NCBI GenBank assembly: GCA_938027385.1
Contig: CALJBF010000083.1
Location: 1-14,007 of the forward strand
DNA length: 14,007 nt
Reading direction: 5' to 3'
DNA from: an uncultured Porphyromonadaceae bacterium
GTDB lineage: Bacteria; Bacteroidota; Bacteroidia; Bacteroidales; Muribaculaceae
The notes under the pieces are model-generated. The model was not told the DNA's origin. It saw only the letters and a list, made by a program, of their open reading frames with translations, and made no database searches. The translations under genes and the position numbers were made by a program. How positions within the stretch are numbered: the first letter of the stretch is position 1; each line of letters opens with the position of its first letter. Shown here piece after piece: positions 6,901 through 13,445 of the stretch.

Positions 6901-7878
6901 TCAGATTAATGTGCCGTCGGGGGCGAACACCGCCTCCTCGAAACTGCGTGTCATGCGGGCGCCGTCTGTCCAGTCACCGACCGTTTCGACCGGGCAGTCT
7001 GTGGCCTCGTCGATAATCCATCCCGGCAGAGGCAGCCCGGCGTGTACCGACGGCACCGCTCCACCCCCCAGGCGGGGGTTGACCTCCATTATCAGGTAAC
7101 GGTCACGCGCCGCGTCATAAAGAAACTGCAGGGTTAGCGGCCCGGTAAGTCCGAGCCGTTCCACAGCCTCGCGGGTTAGCCGGGCCAGCATGTCGTTGCG
7201 TTCGGTCTGTGACACAGATACCTCCCCCCCTATGACTTCGAGTCTGCGACGCGGAACAGCGCCGAGCAGACGTCCGTCACGCGCCACATAACAGTCTACC
7301 GAATATTCCACGGCATCGGTGACATACTCCTGTATCAGATAATTACCGGGGTCGGCAAGCGCGTCGAGGTCGCTCTGGGAGGCAAGCACGCGGATACCCT
7401 TCGAGGCCGAGCCGTTGCGCGGCTTGGCTATCATCGGGAAACCGGCTCCCTCGCCCGCGGTAAGCGGCGCGGGGATTCCGTTACGGACGAAGAGCCCGGC
7501 GGCCACAGTCTTGTCGAACATGTCGCGGGCCGTCTGCCCGTCGCCGCAGGCGCAGAAGGCGTCGCCGTAGCGCGCGGCATACCGGGCGGCAACCTCCACA
7601 GCCGGGTCAACGAAGGGCACGATTATGTCTATGCTGTTTTCGGCGACTGTGCGGTGCAGATGTTCATACAGATCCGGATCGCGCCATTTCAGCCCGGTGA
7701 TGACCTGACCCACGAGCGCCACAGGCACACGCGGGTCAAGCTCGTAGCTGAAGATGTTCACATCGAGTCCGCGCTGCTGACCGGCCTTACGGAACAGGCG
7801 CGCCATGCCGGTGCGTTTCGCCCCGCCGAGGAAGAGGATGTTCAGCGTTCCCGGTGTCTTTGTACGGCGTGTAAGCAT
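6901..7878 (-). CDS. ATP-grasp ligase, CarB-like, in a nonulosonate operon
   Basis: A 325-residue ATP-grasp protein of the carbamoyl-phosphate-synthase-large-subunit-like type found in surface-polysaccharide loci; such enzymes join a carboxylate to an amine or thiol using ATP. The pre-ATP-grasp fold begins with NILFLGGAKRTGMARLF (13-29). The glycine-rich ATP-binding loop is MIAKPRNGSASKGIRV (149-164, K152 likely binding ATP). The hinge strand is IQEYV (182-186). The metal-binding segment is IMEVNPRLGGG (263-273, with E265 and N267). Its substrate cannot be read from the sequence. The ATG shares one base with the legB stop (TGATG) and its own stop is one base from the neuB-like start, so translation is probably coupled and the three products likely act together. 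Addition of an amino acid or acyl group to the sugar is inferred. Confidence 0.85.
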   Translation of the reverse strand: MLTRRTKTPGTLNILFLGGAKRTGMARLFRKAGQQRGLDVNIFSYELDPRVPVALVGQVITGLKWRDPDLYEHLHRTVAENSIDIIVPFVDPAVEVAARYAARYGDAFCACGDGQTARDMFDKTVAAGLFVRNGIPAPLTAGEGAGFPMIAKPRNGSASKGIRVLASQSDLDALADPGNYLIQEYVTDAVEYSVDCYVARDGRLLGAVPRRRLEVIGGEVSVSQTERNDMLARLTREAVERLGLTGPLTLQFLYDAARDRYLIMEVNPRLGGGAVPSVHAGLPLPGWIIDEATDCPVETVGDWTDGARMTRSFEEAVFAPDGTLI

Positions 7879-8867
7879 CAGCGGTTGTATATGTCGGCCT
7901 TGTAACGCACCAGATTGGCAGGGTCGCTGAGCCAGCGCACGGTACGGGCGATACCCTCCGCGAAACTTACCTGCGGGCGCCAGGGCGTGAGCGTGGTGAT
8001 TTTCGTGTTGTCGCCGCAGAGGCGGAACACCTCGCTCTTGGCCGGACGCAGACGCGCCGGGTCGACAGTGAACTTCACGTCGGCCTCCATAACGCGGGCT
8101 ATGGTGTCGAATGTGTCGGCCATGGTGATTTCCGCTCCGGTGGCGATGTTTATCTCCTCACCCTCGATGCCCTCGGTCTCGGCAAGCGCCAGGAAACCGC
8201 GGCAGGTATCCTCCACGTAATTGAAATCGCGCGTGGGGCGCAGGTCGCCCACCATTATCTCGCGTTTACCCGAGGCTATCTGCGAGATGATCGTGGGTAT
8301 TATGGCACGGGCGCTCTGGCGCGGACCGTAGGTGTTGAACGGCCTGGCGATCACCACCGGCAGACCGAAAGCGTTGTAGTAGCTCTTTGCTATGGCGTCG
8401 GCACCGATCTTCGTGGCCGAATAGGGCGACTGCGGCTGGCGGGGATGTTTCTCGTCGATAGGCACATACAGCGCCGTGCCGTAGACCTCGGAGGTAGAGG
8501 TCACAATCAGGCGCTCAATGCCAAGCTCCTTCGCGGCCTGGCACATGTTGAGCGTACCCGAGATATTGGTGTCGACATAGCTTTCCGGAGCCTCATAGCT
8601 GTATGGTATGGCAATCAGGGCCGCCAGATGGAAAATAGTGTCGACACCCTGAGCCGCACGGCGGCAGAATGCCGCGTCGCGCACGTCGCCGCATACAATC
8701 TCAAGTCCGGGGTCACGGCGGCCGTCGAGCCACCCCCAGTCGTTGAATGAATTATACTGGCAGAGCGCCCTCACCTTTATGCCGCGGCTGAGCAGCAGGT
8801 CGACAAGATGCGACCCGATGAAACCATCGGCGCCGGTGACCAGCGCATGTTTTATATCGCGTGACAT
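7878..8867 (-). CDS. legB: LegB-like NAD-dependent sugar-nucleotide 4,6-dehydratase
   Basis: A 329-residue extended SDR enzyme. The NAD motif TGADGFIG is at 11-18. The segment RALCQYNSFNDWGWLDG (33-49) is typical of LegB, the first dehydratase of the GDP-GlcNAc route to legionaminic acid. The active site shows TSTSEVYG (123-130) and Y149xxxK153. RPFNTYGPRQS (175-185) and RDFNYVEDT (213-221) are normal SDR epimerase/dehydratase segments. ATG 8867 (MSRDIKHALVTGADG) is chosen over a TTG at 8885, which adds only six residues and lies across the predicted -7 box. It is the first gene of the operon running to comF. Other sugar-nucleotide dehydratases or epimerases remain possible; the symbol reflects the best match. 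Confidence 0.82.
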   Translation of the reverse strand: MSRDIKHALVTGADGFIGSHLVDLLLSRGIKVRALCQYNSFNDWGWLDGRRDPGLEIVCGDVRDAAFCRRAAQGVDTIFHLAALIAIPYSYEAPESYVDTNISGTLNMCQAAKELGIERLIVTSTSEVYGTALYVPIDEKHPRQPQSPYSATKIGADAIAKSYYNAFGLPVVIARPFNTYGPRQSARAIIPTIISQIASGKREIMVGDLRPTRDFNYVEDTCRGFLALAETEGIEGEEINIATGAEITMADTFDTIARVMEADVKFTVDPARLRPAKSEVFRLCGDNTKITTLTPWRPQVSFAEGIARTVRWLSDPANLVRYKADIYNR

Positions 8868-8871
8868 AATT

Positions 8872-9054
8872 AAGTAACTGTTCAAAATTATTTTATAGTT
8901 ACCGGTCAGATTATTTCAATGTTTCTTCGGCGAAATTTTTGAATCTTTTCCTCTCTTCATCAGTCGTGTAGCTCGCTACACTCCTTCTTCATCGAGTAAA
9001 ATCTCCTAAAAATTTCTCTCGAACAAACATTAAAATAATTTCGACCAGTTACTT
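8872..9054. repeat. Long imperfect palindromic element upstream of legB
   Basis: The whole intergenic region between the lipoprotein gene and legB is AT-rich and palindromic. The centre is GTGTAGC-TC-GCTACAC (8966-8981). From there two arms of about 75-80 bp remain roughly three-quarters complementary out to 8898 and 9052. A further outer copy on the left (8872-8895) matches the right end (9031-9054) at 22 of 24 bases, so the left arm carries the end motif twice (8872-8895 and 8897-8920). On the minus strand one frame (9030 to 8911) is open for about 40 codons except for a single TGA. No transposase or target duplication was found. It may be a MITE-like or REP-like dispersed element, or a terminator/processing hairpin. 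Confidence 0.7.
8883..8890 (-). promoter_or_regulatory. Predicted -7 box for the legB operon
   Basis: TAATTTTG on the minus strand matches TAnnTTTG exactly and lies about 16 bases ahead of the legB ATG (8867), giving a very short leader. It falls inside the outer arm of the palindromic element; the matching position in the right arm reads TAATTTCG. No good -33 TTTG is seen. Confidence 0.4.
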
Positions 9055-9064
9055 ATCTTGTTAT

Positions 9065-9526
9065 TCAGAATTTCACTAAGTAATATGCAATCTCGGCACC
9101 GTCGGGTGTGTCGTAGACCAAGGTCATGCGGTCGCCCGAATCGTGACTCACCGTCAGCGGAATGTCGGCCTCGGCCGGCATCCCGAGCATGGCCGGCGGC
9201 ACATACATCTGCTGTTGGTCACCGTCGCCGGCCTTGTGCGAGAAGTTCAGCACAATACGGTTGTCGCGACGGCTCCAGGTGCCCCAGCTCCGTTCGGGAG
9301 CGTGCGCCAGGGGGTCGTTCTCGACGGAAATGCAAATTATGTTGTTCTGGAAACTCCAGAAACAGTTGCCGTCGTAACCGGTGTCATCCTCGCCGTCGAC
9401 CGCCATGCGGTCAAGATGCCAGACACCGAAAAGCGTGCCGATGTCACCGTTATTGCTGGTGCATCCGGCGGTCACTGTCATAATGAGCAACGCCACCGCG
9501 AGCCATAGGTTCAATATCTTTTTCAT
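9065..9526 (-). CDS. Small lipoprotein, possibly lipocalin-like
   Basis: A 153-residue protein with a lipoprotein signal: a Lys-containing start, a hydrophobic core (LWLAVALLIMTV) and the lipobox TAGC, placing the lipidated cysteine at residue 21. The mature part begins SNNGDIGTLFGVWHLDRM, with a G-x-W motif as in Bacteroidetes lipocalin-like domains that start with a 'GxWxL' strand. Alternating short beta strands follow to the end (YYLVKF). No catalytic motif is seen and the function is unknown. It starts 12 bp after the barrel gene's stop and is the last gene of the gls operon, so it may be an envelope partner of the barrel. Confidence 0.8.
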   Translation of the reverse strand: MKKILNLWLAVALLIMTVTAGCTSNNGDIGTLFGVWHLDRMAVDGEDDTGYDGNCFWSFQNNIICISVENDPLAHAPERSWGTWSRRDNRIVLNFSHKAGDGDQQQMYVPPAMLGMPAEADIPLTVSHDSGDRMTLVYDTPDGAEIAYYLVKF

Positions 9527-9538
9527 GCGCGGAATGTA

Positions 9539-11089
9539 TTATCGGCCCAGACTGAAGTCACCCGTGTACGTCACTGCCAGGGCGGCGCCGACCTTGTCGC
9601 CGAACATCGACCCGGCATCCATGGCCAGCTGTGCCGTGAGTTTCATCGCGCTGAGCGAGCGCGGGGTATAGATTGCCTCGACCATCAGCGAGGTGTCTGT
9701 CACCGGCTTTTTAAGCGGGACGCGGGGTGTGCCCCACCCCTTTCGGTAGCCGCCGAGCAGGCGGTAGCCGATTTCGGGAGAGATGATCCCCTCGACCCCC
9801 ACATGGAAACCGCGCACACGGGTGTCGGCAAACTGAAGGTGCCCGTCGGTATTATACATCGGCGACGGCAGGAACGGCGTCCCGATGGCCATGCCGTAGT
9901 TGGCGTATGAGTTGTATTCGTAATTGTTATAATAATTGTCGTTCCCTTCGGCGCGGGTGGTGATGTCGGTGCCTGCCTCGTCATCCGGATCCCAGTGCAG
10001 GGGACCCGACTGGTTGGTTAAGTCAAGATATTCCACCACCACGGCCGAGACGATGCCCGGACGCGCGGCGCGGTATTCAAGCCCCCAGAGGCCGTCGAAT
10101 CCGTTCAGGAACCCGATGCCCGAGCCATCCTCCCACGGTTTCTGCATGTAGGCCCTTACATGCGCGCCGTTTTTCAACCGGTAGCGCGCCAGCAGATCCC
10201 ACGACCCGAGCGACGAGCCCTGGTAATAGTCCTTGCCCCCGTCGGTGGGCACAAGCATCCTGAAGAACTGACCTATCCCCTTCGAGTACTTCCGCTCCTG
10301 AATCTTCACACCTTTGCTGTACCAGGCGGTCTCGCCGCCGAAGAATGCGCCCACCTGCATACCCACCGTCACCGAAAGGGGCTGAGATGGCATTGTGCGG
10401 AAATAACAGCGCTTATAGCTGTAGAGGGCACCGAGGTTGATGTGCCCCTCGTAATAGTTGTAATGATCTTTGAGCCAGCCGTTGTCGGCCATCTTGCCGT
10501 ATGACAGCTCGCCCTGTATCTGCACGCACCCGCGGGTGAAGGGGATATTCTGGAAATCGTTGAACCCCACACGCACCTCGGGGATGGGGCGCGCGTTGCC
10601 GCTCTCCACCAGGTCGCCCGACGACAGACGGCCGTCAAGCAACGCCGACGAATGTTCCTTCATGCCGGCGGTGAGAAACACCCCGCGGTAGTCGATACGG
10701 CCATAGAGCTGCTGCAGCCACAGGCGCGACGGATGCCGGGGGTTAGTGCTCCACCCTCCGGGCGCGTCGGCACCGTCGCCGGCATGCCAGCGCATATAGT
10801 CGGCACTGCCTGTGTAGCCGCCGATTACATCGACACCAAAGCGTATGTCGACCCTGCGCGAGGGGCGCACGGCCAGTTCAGCACCGAGGTTGGCCAGGAT
10901 GTCGTTCTGCGTCGAGAGGCGCCCGTGGCTGTTGGCCGATATATAATAAGGTGAGAAGTCAGACCCGCCGAACGCGCCGGTGACTCCGCCGGTCACGCGC
11001 GCACCGAACCCCTCGGCCTGCGCCGCGGGAGCCGTGGCCGTCATGGCGCACGTCATGGCTATGGCCTGTATGAGATGTTTCGGTTTCAT
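9539..11089 (-). CDS. Outer-membrane beta-barrel, capsule-assembly Wzi-like family
   Basis: A 516-residue exported protein. A signal peptide is evident (a Lys-rich start, hydrophobic residues to about 22, then APAAQA before EGFGARV, cleavage near residue 26). The rest alternates short hydrophobic/polar strands rich in Tyr, Gly and aromatic residues, with RLWLQQLYGRIDYRGVFLTAGMKE, long loops (for example NDNYYNNYEYNSYANYG) and a final strand in LAVTYTGDFSLGR, as in outer-membrane barrels. The overall pattern fits Bacteroidetes proteins of the capsule assembly Wzi family, which bind surface polysaccharide. This is recognised by general resemblance and not by a sharp motif, so another porin-like barrel is possible. 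Its ATG overlaps the glsB stop by 4 bp (ATGA), so translation is coupled. Confidence 0.72.
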   Translation of the reverse strand: MKPKHLIQAIAMTCAMTATAPAAQAEGFGARVTGGVTGAFGGSDFSPYYISANSHGRLSTQNDILANLGAELAVRPSRRVDIRFGVDVIGGYTGSADYMRWHAGDGADAPGGWSTNPRHPSRLWLQQLYGRIDYRGVFLTAGMKEHSSALLDGRLSSGDLVESGNARPIPEVRVGFNDFQNIPFTRGCVQIQGELSYGKMADNGWLKDHYNYYEGHINLGALYSYKRCYFRTMPSQPLSVTVGMQVGAFFGGETAWYSKGVKIQERKYSKGIGQFFRMLVPTDGGKDYYQGSSLGSWDLLARYRLKNGAHVRAYMQKPWEDGSGIGFLNGFDGLWGLEYRAARPGIVSAVVVEYLDLTNQSGPLHWDPDDEAGTDITTRAEGNDNYYNNYEYNSYANYGMAIGTPFLPSPMYNTDGHLQFADTRVRGFHVGVEGIISPEIGYRLLGGYRKGWGTPRVPLKKPVTDTSLMVEAIYTPRSLSAMKLTAQLAMDAGSMFGDKVGAALAVTYTGDFSLGR

Positions 11090-12024
11090 GCCTCCTCGGG
11101 GTGATATGTCTGTATATGGCGCTGTTTCTTCTCTTCGAAAATCTCGGAGATGGTGAGGAAGATGCCGGTCTCCTCGACATCGCCGAACTCGTCGTTTATC
11201 GCCGTGCCGAATATCTTCATCGTGGGCGACAGCGACATGTAGGCGTTGACCAGCGGCGGGATGTTTATGCCATGGGCGCGGATTTTCGCGTTGAGCACCC
11301 GATAATCCTCCTTGAACGAGTTCCCCGGAAGCAGGTCGCTTGCCCCGGCGATTTCCGTAGGGGTTTCAAGCGGCTTGAACGGTCTGACAAGATTGTCAGG
11401 GTCGGGAAAATGCCTGTTCAGGAAATACAGCAGCAGGTTGCGGCAGTCGTGGTCATACGAGGGGTACATGGTGAACTTGCCGAACAGATATTTGATTTCG
11501 GGGTATTTCACCGTAAGAGCCCCCAGGCCGTCCCAAAGGTTGTCGAGACCGAAGATTGCCTTGGCGCCCGCCTTGCTCGACTGGTATTCGAGCGTTACGA
11601 ACGAACGCCCCAGCTCAATCGTTGCCGGCAGATAGTCGGTGATGAACCGCTCCGAGAAACGGAACATGTGCGATGTGGCTATGCGCGGCGAGCCGTCGGC
11701 CTCAATCTTAACGTCACGCCCCAGTATGAACCGGTAGCCGCCGATGATTCCCTCGTTCTCGGGATCCCATACGATAAGCTGGCGGCAGGGGGGATCCATC
11801 AGGTCATAGCGGTCGATGTCGCACTCCTTGCCGGTGCCTCCACCGGCGGTGCGGAAAGCAATCTCGCGCAGACGGCCTATCTCGCGCATCACGTTCGGCG
11901 CCGTGCGTGCGTCGACAATATATATATCGTTATTCCCCTTGTTGGTATGGCGCAGAAAGCACTCGCGGGTAAGTTCGCTCTTCAGCAAAGACCGGTCGAC
12001 CGGGGCGATAATGGGTTCAGGCAT
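11086..12024 (-). CDS. glsB: GlsB-like N-acyltransferase for glycine lipid synthesis
   Basis: A 312-residue GNAT-fold protein of the hemolysin/OlsB-like group. In Bacteroides the GlsB enzyme N-acylates glycine with a 3-hydroxyacyl group, the first step of glycine lipid (and commendamide) synthesis. Visible core segments are IGRLREIAFRTAGGGTGKECDIDRYD (split here for length: IGRLREIAFRTAGGG, then KECDIDRYD), QLIVWDPENEGIIGGYRF, SHMFRFSERF, and IELGRSFV followed by WDGLGALTVKYPEIKYLFGKF. The start ATG 12024 gives an 8-bp overlap with the glsA stop; the longer frame to 12153 would run 137 bp into glsA and lacks family character. The symbol is given by family and by its overlap with glsA. Confidence 0.82.
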   Translation of the reverse strand: MPEPIIAPVDRSLLKSELTRECFLRHTNKGNNDIYIVDARTAPNVMREIGRLREIAFRTAGGGTGKECDIDRYDLMDPPCRQLIVWDPENEGIIGGYRFILGRDVKIEADGSPRIATSHMFRFSERFITDYLPATIELGRSFVTLEYQSSKAGAKAIFGLDNLWDGLGALTVKYPEIKYLFGKFTMYPSYDHDCRNLLLYFLNRHFPDPDNLVRPFKPLETPTEIAGASDLLPGNSFKEDYRVLNAKIRAHGINIPPLVNAYMSLSPTMKIFGTAINDEFGDVEETGIFLTISEIFEEKKQRHIQTYHPEEA

Positions 12025-12934
12025 CTTCTGAATGGGATTGGTTGTTAAGACTCTTTGATCCGGGAGTGGCACCGTGGGGCGTTTCGTCCTCGAAACCGGG
12101 GGTGGCAAGCCTGTACACATAACACCGCACTGCGCGGGTATAGCCTTCGGCATCGTCCATATCGATCAGGTCGGTGTACGAGATGCGGTTGCCGCAATAT
12201 ATGTCGAACCGCTTGCCGCGCGACTTTATGACCTCTGAAGGGAGATATATCTGCTCGATGTTGAATTTCAGTCCCAGGAGCTTGCGGCGGTGTGCCATGC
12301 GGTAGAACTTCATGGAGTTCTCGCCCGAGAAAAAGAGAGGCACAATGTCGCGCCTGTACCGGCGACAGCGGTTTATGAACATCTTGCGCCAGGGCAGGTC
12401 GGCCACCATGCGGCGGCGCTCGCCGTTTATGGGCACGGTGCGCAGGCGCGACACCAGACCGGCCGGAAAAATGATTATCGGGTCATCGCCGGCAAAAGCC
12501 CTGTCGACACGCTCAAGCGCCTCGCGGCTCTGCCGCCCATGCTTGTTCACAGGCAGAAATACAGGTTTCAGGGGGGTGACGTGCATCAGCAGGTCATTGA
12601 CCACAAACCACACCTGGCCGCCATAATGCCGCTGCACCATGTCAATGAGCGCCATGCCGTCGAGGCCGCCGAGCGGATGATTCGACACCACCACGACACG
12701 GCGGTTCGTCGGGTCAGGCAGACGCTCGGCAAAATGGGTCACGACCTCGATGTCAAGCGACCGCAGAACGCCGCGGCAGAAATCTGCACCTTCAAGCCCG
12801 GCGTTCTCGCGCAGCAGTGCGTTCAGTTCATCCTCGCACACGGTGCGTCTGAGCCAGTCAAAAGCCCTGCGCGGAATAAAACGCGCCAGACCGGGAAGCC
12901 GCGACTTCACGACACCCTCGACATCAATACTCAT
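12017..12934 (-). CDS. glsA: GlsA-like O-acyltransferase for glycine lipid synthesis
   Basis: A 305-residue PlsC-type acyltransferase; in Bacteroides GlsA adds the second fatty acyl chain to the hydroxyl of N-acyl-glycine. The acyltransferase histidine motif appears as SNHPLGGLDG (84-93), with five residues between His and Asp as in OlsA/hemolysin-like members, compared with four in classic PlsC. The second block is IIIFPAGLVSRLR (153-165), with FPAG in place of FPEG. ATG 12934 (MSIDVEGVVKSRLP) is preferred because a predicted -7 box at 13018-13025 would put transcription start near 13014, leaving almost no leader for the alternative ATG at 13009. That longer form would add 25 unremarkable polar residues. 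It is the first gene of the gls operon. Confidence 0.83.
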   Translation of the reverse strand: MSIDVEGVVKSRLPGLARFIPRRAFDWLRRTVCEDELNALLRENAGLEGADFCRGVLRSLDIEVVTHFAERLPDPTNRRVVVVSNHPLGGLDGMALIDMVQRHYGGQVWFVVNDLLMHVTPLKPVFLPVNKHGRQSREALERVDRAFAGDDPIIIFPAGLVSRLRTVPINGERRRMVADLPWRKMFINRCRRYRRDIVPLFFSGENSMKFYRMAHRRKLLGLKFNIEQIYLPSEVIKSRGKRFDIYCGNRISYTDLIDMDDAEGYTRAVRCYVYRLATPGFEDETPHGATPGSKSLNNQSHSEDA

Positions 12935-13017
12935 CACCCCACTGTGGGTCACAGCGCTTTCGGGTGCATACCTCTCATGTCTTTCACCGTTTTTATCCGG
13001 ATTATCCATAACGCTCA

Positions 13018-13025
13018 CAAAATTA
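13018..13025 (-). promoter_or_regulatory. Predicted -7 box for the gls operon
   Basis: TAATTTTG on the minus strand is an exact TAnnTTTG match. About 20 bases further upstream lies GTTG, a three-of-four match to the -33 TTTG. The predicted start is near 13014, giving a leader of about 80 nt to the preferred glsA ATG at 12934. Confidence 0.45.
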
Positions 13026-13100
13026 CTCAAATTAACTCAAACCGTCAACCTGGCGCCACATATATTTTACAAATCATGAGCATCAGAGGGTGTTAACCGA

Positions 13101-13127
13101 GTTGAGAAAGTTGAGAAAGTTAAGAGA
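13101..13127. repeat. 9-bp tandem array (GTTGAGAAA type)
   Basis: There are two exact units GTTGAGAAA (13101-13109, 13110-13118) and one variant GTTAAGAGA (13119-13127), upstream of the gls operon. The sequence is unrelated to the other arrays in the window but has the same 9-bp period. The bases between it and the next array (13128-13176) hold nothing recognisable. Confidence 0.6.
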
Positions 13128-13176
13128 ATAGCAGGCGACTGGCATTATCTGTGTGAAAATTCAATGCGCTATCATG

Positions 13177-13203
13177 TTTCCCACTACTCCCATCATTCCC
13201 ATT
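13177..13203. repeat. 9-bp tandem array (ATTCCCATT type)
   Basis: There are three degenerate units, TTTCCCACT, ACTCCCATC and ATTCCCATT, on the plus strand. The last is identical to the units at 4423-4440 between recX and comF, and the orientation is the same. It sits in the gene-poor region between the gls operon and the GH16 gene. Confidence 0.6.
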
Positions 13204-13224
13204 ACTGTGTCAAATTAGGCCACA

Positions 13225-13389
13225 CTAATTCTTGCGGTTCTTGAAAAAATTCCTTAAATTTGCCGCGTCAAGTAATCTGAGGATTGAATCAATACCCTGG
13301 CGGTGCTTTCCGGTCGTTTTTCTTATTGGCAATTCTAAAAACTGACCGCACCGCGTGATCCCTGTTGATACCTTATCCAATTTTGGCAT
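13225..13389 (-). CDS. Candidate small ORF, 54 codons, unknown
   Basis: On the minus strand an ATG at 13389 opens a frame to TAG at 13225-13227, encoding a basic 54-residue peptide. It begins MPKLDKVSTGITRCG, continues with ELPIRKTTGKHRQGID and ends LRNFFKNRKN. It has no signal peptide, membrane span or motif recognised here. Its base composition is clearly more AT-rich than the neighbouring genes. It could be a small protein, the decayed end of a mobile-element gene, or a chance frame within a dispersed repeat. A 51-base hairpin-forming stretch (13302-13352) lies within it. Its 5' end overlaps the GH16 promoter region on the opposite strand. Confidence 0.3.
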   Translation of the reverse strand: MPKLDKVSTGITRCGQFLELPIRKTTGKHRQGIDSILRLLDAANLRNFFKNRKN

Positions 13390-13413
13390 AATCTACCCCC
13401 ACCTGTAGATTTT
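13382..13413 (+). promoter_or_regulatory. Predicted promoter of the GH16 gene, with inverted repeat
   Basis: A -33 element TTTG (13382-13385) and a -7-like TAGATTTT (13406-13413, seven of eight to TAnnTTTG) are separated by exactly 20 bp, which fits the Bacteroidetes primary sigma factor pattern. The predicted start is near 13417, giving a leader of about 29 nt to the ATG at 13446. ATCTAC (13391-13396) and GTAGAT (13405-13410) form a perfect inverted repeat with an 8-bp spacer that overlaps the -7 box and could be an operator. Confidence 0.6.
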
Positions 13414-13445
13414 ACTTATCACATTATATCATTTTTCTTATTGAC

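Noticed and set aside
5184..7016. A 610-codon open frame on the plus strand
   Set aside because: It lies entirely antisense to prmC and the neuB-like gene, both with full family motifs. Its translation is His/Arg/Gly-rich with no recognisable domain, as expected of a shadow frame in GC-rich DNA.
5862..8867. Sialic acid catabolism (nan) locus
   Set aside because: The synthase is PEP-condensing NeuB type with a SAF domain, not a NanA lyase; no epimerase, kinase or sialidase is present.
8868..8885. TTG start for legB at 8885
   Set aside because: It adds only six residues, overlaps the predicted -7 box, and ATG 8867 places the NAD motif at the usual distance from the N-terminus.
8872..9054. Insertion sequence with its own transposase
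   Set aside because: No transposase-sized frame fits in this gap and no target-site duplication is visible, so only a non-autonomous element is considered.
12935..13030. Longer glsA forms starting at TTG 13030 or ATG 13009
   Set aside because: The predicted transcription start near 13014 leaves no usable leader and the extra residues lack family character. ATG 13009 cannot be fully excluded.
11101..13096. Two long plus-strand frames opposite glsB and glsA
   Set aside because: Both are antisense to genes with clear acyltransferase motifs and operonic overlaps; no independent signals support them.
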